Below, in pieces: positions 58,568-64,000 of a stretch of DNA of 64,000 nt. Position 1 is the stretch's first letter. Each line of letters opens with the position of its first letter. A program made the position numbers and the translations under genes. Below the pieces are notes generated by a model. The model searched no databases. It worked only from the letters and a program-made list of their open reading frames with translations, and was not told where the DNA came from. This DNA is from Dehalococcoidia bacterium. GTDB taxonomy: Bacteria > Chloroflexota > Dehalococcoidia > Bin125. The stretch is from positions 124,001 through 188,000 of the forward strand of contig JAJDXE010000010.1 in assembly GCA_022825265.1 (NCBI GenBank), in the 5' to 3' direction.

Positions 58568-59098
58568 ATGGTTACCCAGATCCTTGACCCAACCGACGAA
58601 CGAGTGCCGATCAAGCGCTCCCTCACGCCGCGCCCCGAGGCGCTGCATGGGACGATCGCCCTGCTCGACATCTCCAAGCCGCGCGGCGACGTCTTCCTCA
58701 ACCGACTCGAGGAACTCCTGCACGAGCGCGCGCCAGGCATCGAGACGCGCCGCTTCATGAAGCCGACCGTCGCCAAGCCGGCCCCGCAACCAATCAAAGA
58801 TGAGATCCTGGAGGAGTGCGACTTCGTCATCGAAGCGCTCGCCGATTGAGGATCCTGCACGACGTGCAGTGTGCACGACACCGTGTTCTTCGAACTGCAG
58901 GGCAAGCCCAGCGTCTTCGTCGCCACCTCTGAGTTCATCAAGGCCGCCAGCCACCAGGCCGAACGCCTCGGACTCGAAGAGGTCCGCCGCGTCTTCATCC
59001 CGCATCCGATGCAGGACCGCACCGACGCCGAGATGCACGAACACGCCGAGCGTTTCATCGACGAAATCCTCGACACCCTGATGGCCCCCGTCGAGTAA
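58568..59098 (+). CDS. UGSC-family selenoprotein (in-frame TGA read as selenocysteine)
   Basis: Translated with one TGA (58847-58849) as Sec, this is a 176-aa protein. Codons 92-100 read A-D-U-G-S-C-T-T-C. U-G-S-C is the motif that names the UGSC (seleno)protein family, and SVHD directly after it fits that family. Both halves are needed: ILDPTDERVP and ALLDISKPRGDVFLNRLEELL before the TGA, and HDTVFFELQGKPSVFVATSEF and FIPHPM after it. The reading frame is continuous. GGAGAGG lies 4 nt before the ATG. Two overlapping hairpins follow the TGA. Sec at 94 with Cys at 97 and 100 is a redox-type arrangement. The gene lies between two proteins sharing an unknown domain. SelA/B/C/D genes are not in the window. 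A nonsense mutation is the alternative, but the exact motif argues strongly against it. Confidence 0.87.
58855..58877 (+). promoter_or_regulatory. Putative bacterial SECIS hairpin(s)
   Basis: Two mutually exclusive stems follow the Sec codon. CTGCAC-GAC-GTGCAG lies at 58855-58869, and CGTGCA-GTG-TGCACG at 58863-58877. The second has a loop starting with G, 19 nt after the TGA, matching the usual spacing and loop-G rule for bacterial SECIS elements recognised by SelB. The first is closer than usual. Confidence 0.6.
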
Positions 59099-59105
59099 GC
59101 CAGAG

Positions 59106-59152
59106 ACCTCCCCTTCTGGGGGAGGTGTCACGGAGTGACGAGGGGGCCTCCC
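59106..59152. repeat. Triple-hairpin palindromic intergenic element
   Basis: ACCTCCCC-TTCTG-GGGGAGGT (59106-59126) is followed at once by GTCAC-GGA-GTGAC (59127-59139) and then GAGGGGGCCTCCCC. This string of GC-rich hairpins just after the selenoprotein stop resembles dispersed REP-like elements of high-GC bacteria. It could also attenuate or end transcription. Confidence 0.6.
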
Positions 59153-59178
59153 CTTCATTCAGCGAACAAGGCGCCACC

Positions 59179-60288
59179 GTGTCTCCAGAACCCGACGCCT
59201 ACGCGCGAATCATCGAAATCGCCGACCACGACGACGTCTACGAGTTCATGTTCGCCCAGGGCATCACCGATGGCCTGCCCGTCGTCCCGCCCACCCGCGA
59301 GCGCGTCGACCGGATGCTGGCCCGAGCGCCGGAGCACTGGAGCGATCCACACAAGATCGTCGCCACCCTGCCGCCCAACATGGCTCCGATGAACGTCGAG
59401 AAGGCGGCGATCAACGCCGTCATGGCCGGCTGCAAACCCGAGTTCTTCCCCACCGTTCTGGCCTCGGTCGAGGCCGCCGCCGGGGGTCAGTTCCCCCTTC
59501 ACGGATCGATCGCTACCACGGCCGGACTCGCGCCGATGATGCTCGTCAACGGACCCGTCCGCAAAGAGATCGGCATGAACTGGGGTCTCAACGCCCTCGG
59601 ACAGGGCAACCGGGCCAACTCCACCCTCGGCCGCGCCCTCCGTCTCATGCTGCGTAACATCGGCGGCGCTGTCCCCGGAGAGATCGAGCAGGCCATCCAG
59701 GGCGGCGGCCACAAGTGGACCCTCAGCTACGCCGAGGACGAGGACTACTCCCCCTGGGAGCCGTTCCACGTCGAGTACGGCTACGAGCCGACGGACAGTG
59801 TCGTCTCGCTACTGCCGATCACCGGCGGACCGCGAGTCTGCATCGACCAGACCAGCCGCGACGCCCGCGCGCTGACCGGCTCAATCTCCATGGCCTTCCA
59901 GCAGGTCGTCAAACCGCGCGGCCAGGTCTCGCCGACGATGTTCGTCGTCAGCCCCGAGCACGCCGATGTCTACCGCGCCAGTGGATGGTCCAAGGACAAC
60001 ATCCGCGAAGCGATCATGGAGTTCACCGCGCTCCCCCTCCGCAAGCGCCTCGCCTCGCCGACCTTGGGCGGCGGGATCGGCGAGTACCTGCCCGAGAAGT
60101 ACGGACTCACTGAAGAAGACCTCGACATGCCCCTGTCCAAGGTCGCCGACCCGTCCTTCATCGCGATCACCGTCGCCGGCAGCCACGCCGGCAAGTGGAC
60201 CAGCATCTACCAGGGCATCTTCGGCGACGGCAATCCCACCGCTCCTCCGCCCACATTCGTGCCCCCCTCCGCCCGCGTCCGTTCATGA
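59179..60288 (+). CDS. Stand-alone unknown-domain protein, paralogue of the UGSC-cluster fusion
   Basis: The 369-aa product starts at GTG 59179 (MSPEPDAYARIIEIADHDDVYEF). A GTG at 59125 is possible but lies inside the palindromic element. The whole length aligns with residues ~186-530 of the thioredoxin fusion protein: EFMFAQGITDGLPVVPPTRERV, EKAAINAVMAGCKPEF, GNRANSTLGRALRLMLRNIGG, SYAEDEDYSPWEP, VEYGYEPTD, HADVYRASGWSKDNIREAIMEFTALPLRKRL. Most of the cysteines of the fusion copy are absent. It is probably a partner subunit of the same complex or enzyme. Function unknown. Confidence 0.78.
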   Translation: MSPEPDAYARIIEIADHDDVYEFMFAQGITDGLPVVPPTRERVDRMLARAPEHWSDPHKIVATLPPNMAPMNVEKAAINAVMAGCKPEFFPTVLASVEAAAGGQFPLHGSIATTAGLAPMMLVNGPVRKEIGMNWGLNALGQGNRANSTLGRALRLMLRNIGGAVPGEIEQAIQGGGHKWTLSYAEDEDYSPWEPFHVEYGYEPTDSVVSLLPITGGPRVCIDQTSRDARALTGSISMAFQQVVKPRGQVSPTMFVVSPEHADVYRASGWSKDNIREAIMEFTALPLRKRLASPTLGGGIGEYLPEKYGLTEEDLDMPLSKVADPSFIAITVAGSHAGKWTSIYQGIFGDGNPTAPPPTFVPPSARVRS

Positions 60289-61190
60289 CAATCGGCGGCA
60301 GGGTGCTCCGCAAGCAGTTCGGTAGAGGGATGCTGGGTAATCGCCGGAAGCTTGTATCTGTTCTACTACTTCTAGCAATCTTCTTGTTTGGACTCTTGGC
60401 AGGTCACGAGACTGCCGGCGCATCTCCGTCGTGGTGCGAGCGGAACGAGAAATGGCGAGGCACGCCGCTTCTGACCGAGGAGAGATACGACTTCTTTTGT
60501 TCTGGCGTGATGGAGATATCTGCCGAGACTTCTCCAACACAAGACCTGCGGTTCATTGGAGACAGACTAGAGTTCGAGTTTGCTCTTCATTTGCAGGAGC
60601 CGAGGGACTTCAACAGCACAAAGGTGCTCTATGCGGCTTTCATGTTTCCGACCGCAAGAGGATGCGAGGACCGCTCAATTCAGCAAGCCTGGGCATCATC
60701 CCGGACCGATTTCAAGTCAGCGTCATTTGGAATTGTATGCAGTTTGTCTCAACCGGGCGAGTACACGCTCTATGTGAGATCTGGAGCTGCGATCCTTCGC
60801 GTTCCGGTCTTCGTCCCTCCAGACCTCCCTACACAGGCTGAGTACGAAGCCGCCGAAAGAGCGAAGAGGCCACGGGTCGAAATCATCTCTGCACGCGTTA
60901 CACATGGCAGGTTTGGTCCTGATGCAGTAGTGATCAGGATTCGCAATAACTTTTCACTGAGCATCCGCGCGATTGAGATATGGAGCACCGCTCGAAATGA
61001 GTGGGGTGAAGTCGTTGGCGGCAGGTGCGGGCACGGTGTATTCGGAGGTTGGGACTTCCGGAGCAATGCCAAAGATGGCCAGGCAGACACGCTCCGCGGC
61101 AACGCGAGCGTCTGTTGGGATGGCGCGAGGACATTGACGGCCTGGATCTCACGCGTCATGTTCTCCGATGGATCAACTTGGAGGCCGTGA
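60285..61190 (+). CDS. Exported protein of atypical composition, unknown function
   Basis: The product is about 301 aa from the ATG at 60285, which overlaps the previous stop as ATGA; an ATG at 60327 is an alternative. A basic N-terminus and a strong hydrophobic segment (LVSVLLLLAIFLFGLLAGHE) suggest export or anchoring. The rest has several cysteines (WCERNEKW, FFCSGVM, CEDRS, VCSLSQ, GRCGHGV, CWDGA), likely disulfides. Two beta-rich regions are visible. Codon and base use are clearly less GC-biased than in neighbouring genes, suggesting recent acquisition. No family was recognised. Confidence 0.65.
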   Translation: MTIGGRVLRKQFGRGMLGNRRKLVSVLLLLAIFLFGLLAGHETAGASPSWCERNEKWRGTPLLTEERYDFFCSGVMEISAETSPTQDLRFIGDRLEFEFALHLQEPRDFNSTKVLYAAFMFPTARGCEDRSIQQAWASSRTDFKSASFGIVCSLSQPGEYTLYVRSGAAILRVPVFVPPDLPTQAEYEAAERAKRPRVEIISARVTHGRFGPDAVVIRIRNNFSLSIRAIEIWSTARNEWGEVVGGRCGHGVFGGWDFRSNAKDGQADTLRGNASVCWDGARTLTAWISRVMFSDGSTWRP

Positions 61191-61290
61191 TTTTGACGCT
61201 GAAGGCCGACATCGTCCGACGCATGGATCCCGAGCACATGGATGACTTCACGCCGGTTTCCCGACGAATCGATCCGGCCTGACCCTTCCT

Positions 61291-61911
61291 ATGCCCGACT
61301 CCGAACACCTCGCCGCCCTCCGCGAACACCTCGCCCGGCAACCCGTCGTCGCCATCCAAGCAGGCGAGCGAACCTTCGAGCTCACTACCCGCCATGGACT
61401 CTTCTCCGCCAGGGCCCTCGACGAGGGCACCGCCCTCCTGCTGCGACAACTTGAGCACCTCTCCACGCTGCCGCGAGTCCTCGACCTCGGCTGCGGCTAC
61501 GGAGCCATCGGACTCACCCTCGCCGCCCGCTGGCCCGCTTCCCAGGTCGATTTGGTCGACACCGACATCCGAGCCGTCGAGGCCGCCGCCGCCAACATCA
61601 AGCGCAACCGCCTCGACAACGCAACCGTGACCCTCAGCGACGGCATCCGCGAGATCCGGGCCAACGCCGCAACCTATGATCTCGTCGTCTCAAACCTCCC
61701 GGCCCAGGCTGGCAACGACGCCATCGACCAGCTCCTCCTCGATGCCCACGACGCGCTGAAGGACGGAGGCTCACTCGCCCTCGTCGCCGTCAACGGCCTC
61801 CGCCGGTACCTCCAGCGCCGACTCGCCGACATCTTCGGCAAGGCGCAAGTCCGTAAAGTTCACCAGGGGCCGCGACACACCGTGCTCGAAGCCGCGAAAC
61901 TACCCACATGA
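61291..61911 (+). CDS. Class I SAM-dependent methyltransferase (RsmC-like MTS domain)
   Basis: The 206-aa product has motif I RVLDLGCGYGAIGLTLA near residues 61-77. The acidic motif II is VDLVDTDIRAVEAA, and YDLVVSNLPAQAG occupies the motif IV position. The family usually has NPPF/W there, and this protein has NLPA. The fold matches the small methyltransferase domain of RsmC-type rRNA guanine-N2 methyltransferases. The substituted motif IV leaves the substrate open. The stop overlaps the MFS gene by 4 nt. Confidence 0.82.
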   Translation: MPDSEHLAALREHLARQPVVAIQAGERTFELTTRHGLFSARALDEGTALLLRQLEHLSTLPRVLDLGCGYGAIGLTLAARWPASQVDLVDTDIRAVEAAAANIKRNRLDNATVTLSDGIREIRANAATYDLVVSNLPAQAGNDAIDQLLLDAHDALKDGGSLALVAVNGLRRYLQRRLADIFGKAQVRKVHQGPRHTVLEAAKLPT

Positions 61912-63293
61912 GCGCATCCCCGCCTCCGACGCGCCCGGGCATGATGGAGCCGTTTCGCCTGCGCGAGTTCCGCCTCCTCCTGACCGGCTTCATCGTCGGC
62001 CAGTCGATGATGCCGCTCCAGTTCGTCGCCTCGATCGCCTGGATTCAGTTCGTCGCCGACGACAGCGTCGAGATCATCATGGTCGGCGCGATCGGCACGA
62101 TTCGCGGACTCGGCATGATCGGCTTCGGACTCTTCGGCGGCGCGCTCGCCGATCGCTTCGATCGCCGACGCCTGCTCATGGTCACGCAGGCGGTCGCCTT
62201 CATCGCCAACATCCTGATCGCGGTCATGATGTGGACCGGCTCCGGCACCAACACCGACCTGATCATCTTCTTCGCGCTCACGGTTGTGGCCTCGTCCGCC
62301 CATGCCATCGACGGCCCGACTCGCAACGCGATCACCCCCGAGATTCTCGGCCCGCGGCTCACCCCGTCCGGGATCGCGCTCAACGCTGCCGCGATGCAGC
62401 TCGCGATGCCGATTTCGATCTTCGCCTCCGGTCTGCTGATCGACCACCTCGGCCACGGCACGGTCTTCGCCATCTCCGCTTTCGGACACCTGGGCGAAGT
62501 CCTGATCCTGGCGATGATGTCCTACCGCACTGTCTTCTCCGCCGCCCACATCGCCGCGCGACAGGGCCAGGGAGCGGGACAGGCCGTCCGCGATATCGTC
62601 GCCGGCCTGCGTTACGCGCGCTCCAAGGCGGTCATCCTCTGGACCGTTCTGATCGTCGTGCTGATGATGTCGCTGATCATGCCGCCGACCGGCACGCTCG
62701 GCCCGCAGTGGGTCACCACCGTCGTCGGCGCGACCTGGTCCGAGTTCAGCTACATCGCCGTCTTCTGGGGCGGCGGCGCGATGGTCGCCTCGCTGATCCT
62801 CGTCCGCTTCTCCTGGATCGAGCGCAAGGGACTCCTGACCGGCATCGGCGTCATCGTCATGGCGCTCGGGTTCGTCGTGTTCACCAATCCGCCGACCGTC
62901 CTCAACGCGATGCTCGGCAACGCGCTGCTCGGAATCGGCATGTCGGTGGCGATGGTTTCCGCCAACGCCACCCTCGCGCATGAGACCCCCAACGAGATGC
63001 GCGGCCGGATCATGGGGCTCATCTTCCTCGGCATGGGCATCGCCCAGGCCGTCGGACTCCCGCTCGGCGCCGTCGCCCAGGCGCTGACCATGGAGACCCT
63101 CTTCCCGCCCTTGTCCTATGCCGTCCTCGCCTTCCTCGCCGCGATCATCATCTTCCGCCCGGTCATCCTCCGAGCCCGAGTCCCTCAGCACCCGCCCGAA
63201 CCAATCGCGCAAACCGTCCGTGCCGGCCGGGTCGCCCTCAACGGAGCCGCCAACTTCATCCTCCGCACCGCCCCAAACAAGGCCCGCACCTGA
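61908..63293 (+). CDS. MFS exporter, EntS/MFS_3 type
   Basis: The 461-aa product has about 12 hydrophobic helices. The MFS cytoplasmic signature between helices 2 and 3 is GLFGGALADRFDRRRLLM. The N-terminal RLREFRLLLTGFIVGQSMMPLQFVASIAW and the repeat-half symmetry (ETPNEMRGRIMGLIFLGMG in the second half) fit the enterobactin-exporter-like MFS_3 group. The substrate is unknown. It is co-translated with the methyltransferase. A hairpin follows 26 nt after the stop. Confidence 0.87.
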   Translation: MSASPPPTRPGMMEPFRLREFRLLLTGFIVGQSMMPLQFVASIAWIQFVADDSVEIIMVGAIGTIRGLGMIGFGLFGGALADRFDRRRLLMVTQAVAFIANILIAVMMWTGSGTNTDLIIFFALTVVASSAHAIDGPTRNAITPEILGPRLTPSGIALNAAAMQLAMPISIFASGLLIDHLGHGTVFAISAFGHLGEVLILAMMSYRTVFSAAHIAARQGQGAGQAVRDIVAGLRYARSKAVILWTVLIVVLMMSLIMPPTGTLGPQWVTTVVGATWSEFSYIAVFWGGGAMVASLILVRFSWIERKGLLTGIGVIVMALGFVVFTNPPTVLNAMLGNALLGIGMSVAMVSANATLAHETPNEMRGRIMGLIFLGMGIAQAVGLPLGAVAQALTMETLFPPLSYAVLAFLAAIIIFRPVILRARVPQHPPEPIAQTVRAGRVALNGAANFILRTAPNKART

Positions 63294-63319
63294 TCCCCCT
63301 CTCCCTTTGCGAGAGCCTG

Positions 63320-63338
63320 CCCCGTGCTTGACACGGGG
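63320..63338 (+). terminator. GC-rich hairpin after the MFS gene
   Basis: CCCCGTG-CTTGA-CACGGGG is a perfect 7-bp stem. It is flanked by AGCC and GGCT that can extend it. There is no T-run. The surrounding CTCTCCC...GGTGAGG sequence resembles a dispersed palindromic element. Confidence 0.5.
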
Positions 63339-63417
63339 GGCTAGGGTGAGGATTCCCAACCAGGTTCTCCCCGCGACGCGCCTCCGTAAACCCCAATACA
63401 CCCCATCCCAGCGTAAT

Positions 63418-63448
63418 CGCACTATAGTTCTAAAAGAACTGGAGTGCG
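63418..63448. promoter_or_regulatory. 31-bp near-perfect palindrome over the HTH gene RBS
   Basis: The arms CGCACT-at-AGTTCT and AGAACT-gg-AGTGCG surround an AAA centre: 12 of 14 positions are complementary as DNA, 13 of 14 with a G-U pair as RNA. The palindrome contains a TATAGT -10-like hexamer and the GGAG ribosome binding site of the gene starting at 63450. This is ideal for an autoregulatory operator or a translation-blocking hairpin. Confidence 0.65.
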
Positions 63449-63449
63449 T

Positions 63450-64000
63450 ATGTACATCACCCCAAAACGACGCCAACGTATGGTCCAAGCCCATCACCTG
63501 CGCCAGAAGGGACGCTCCCTCTCCCAGAGCAGCGAGATCCTCGGCGTCTCCCGCGCCACCGTCCACGCCGACCTCAAGCTGCTCGACGCCCACTGGGATT
63601 CCGTCGCCGAGCTCGCCCACGACGACCTCCTCCTCGATCACATTGAGCAACTCCACTTGCGTGTTGTTCGCTTGCGCAGCCTCAGTGTGCCCAATCTGCT
63701 CGCCGAACTCGGCGTGCCGCCCGGAACCCTCGTCAACACCACCGAACTCACCCGCCTCTACGCCGTCCACCAGCAGTCGATCAACGCCGCCACGCGGGAA
63801 CTCCGCCTCTTGCTCCGTGAACTCAAGCCCGAATCTCGCCAGCGAGCCAACGACATCATCGACATCGAACTGCTCGACGACGACGAACAGCTACCCGAGA
63901 CTGAACAAGACTGGACAAAGCTGAACAAACCTGAACACCCTGAACAGCCGAAACCCAGTAAAACACTGGAAATCCCGCCCCAGACCCACGCAAAACAAAA
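63450..64000 (+). CDS. Helix-turn-helix protein (partial, runs off the window)
   Basis: The gene starts at ATG 63450 with GGAG 5 nt upstream and is open to the window end (183 codons). The N-terminal domain is a DNA-binding HTH: KRRQRMVQAHHLRQKGRSL, then SEILGVSRATVHADLKLL, like transposase or regulator first domains. A helical middle region follows (LAELGVPPGTLVNTTELTRLYAVHQQ), then an acidic stretch. The tail, encoded by a decamer array, is rich in Lys, Pro and Glu (LNKPEHPEQPKPSKTLEI). The palindrome over its start suggests autoregulation. It could be a regulator, or a terminase-small-subunit-like protein. Confidence 0.72.
   Translation, partial: MYITPKRRQRMVQAHHLRQKGRSLSQSSEILGVSRATVHADLKLLDAHWDSVAELAHDDLLLDHIEQLHLRVVRLRSLSVPNLLAELGVPPGTLVNTTELTRLYAVHQQSINAATRELRLLLRELKPESRQRANDIIDIELLDDDEQLPETEQDWTKLNKPEHPEQPKPSKTLEIPPQTHAKQ
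63901..63949 (-). repeat. Decamer array E inside the HTH gene
   Basis: Units CTGAACAAGA, CTGGACAAAG, CTGAACAAAC, CTGAACACC and CTGAACAGCC are the reverse complement of the GTTCAG decamers at 11.5 kb, with one 9-bp unit in the matching position. The 15-mer GATTTCCAGTGTTTT follows on the minus strand. Confidence 0.8.

Noticed and set aside
58568..58849. Truncated gene or pseudogene ending at the TGA, with a second small gene at 58871
   Set aside because: The TGA lies exactly at the Sec position of the U-G-S-C motif, and the protein family continues on the other side in the same frame. The downstream part has no ribosome binding site of its own.
59125..59178. Upstream GTG start for the stand-alone unknown-domain protein
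   Set aside because: These codons lie in the palindromic element and add residues absent from the paralogous domain. The GTG at 59179 matches where similarity begins.
61860..63770. 636-codon open frame on the minus strand
   Set aside because: It is antisense to the MFS exporter and the HTH gene. Its composition (runs of Asp, Gly, Arg, Glu, His) is typical of a shadow frame in GC-rich DNA, and it has no domain.
63118..63924. 268-codon plus-strand open frame across the MFS end and HTH gene
   Set aside because: It is out of frame with both real genes and is Ser/Pro/Thr-rich without any domain.

Overview
The window is a gene-dense, roughly 60% G+C bacterial chromosome segment with no rRNA, insertion sequence or CRISPR. 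Gene content fits Chloroflexota, most likely Dehalococcoidia of the marine SAR202 type. The pointers are a ThrRS without a TGS domain, a long-type SRP RNA, a homodimeric pyruvate dehydrogenase, several small zinc-ribbon proteins and a UGSC-family selenoprotein. This assignment is inference; no taxonomic marker could be searched.

Layout. 1-5.1 kb (minus strand): rpmI, infC, the BCCP and biotin carboxylase subunits of an acyl-CoA carboxylase, thrS and tRNA-Val. 5.4-10 kb (plus): tRNA-Lys, tRNA-Leu, two oligopeptide-transporter ATPases and lepA. 10-12.2 kb: an unrecognised Chloroflexota-type protein, a non-coding stretch carrying 10-bp-phased repeats, and the SRP RNA. 12.2-21.4 kb (plus): ksgA, ispE, a membrane protein, a PHP phosphoesterase, two tandem DinG helicases, a GNAT and a PNPOx-like protein. 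21.4-23.3 kb (minus): small proteins and a CCA/poly(A) nucleotidyltransferase. 23.4-30.2 kb (plus): rnc, smc, an esterase, ftsY and a YceI-domain protein. 30.3-42.5 kb is mixed: dinB, HAD, cupins, a Nudix/diiron pair, zinc ribbons, malic enzyme, an SDR, a hydrolase and a putative glycosidase.

42.5-45.9 kb holds a cluster of DnaA-box-like sites and a tight four-gene minus-strand operon (serine-palmitoyltransferase-like enzyme, extended SDR, HAD phosphatase, SRPBCC protein). It could make a sphingoid-type lipid. 46-54 kb is a lipoate and pyruvate dehydrogenase block: lipB-lipA face aceE-aceF-lpd, so the enzymes that make and attach lipoate sit beside the complex that uses it. A divergent folP, an FmdB-type zinc ribbon and a thioredoxin-TPR protein follow.

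56.8-60.3 kb is the most interesting segment. A protein with a thioredoxin fold joined to an unknown domain comes first. A selenoprotein follows whose in-frame TGA forms the Sec-Gly-Ser-Cys motif that names the UGSC family. A second stand-alone copy of the unknown domain comes last. Together they look like an undescribed selenium/thiol redox module. The window ends with an AT-richer exported protein, a methyltransferase, an MFS exporter and the start of a helix-turn-helix gene. A near-perfect palindrome covers that gene's ribosome binding site, and its 3' end carries the same phased decamer repeats seen at 11.5 kb.
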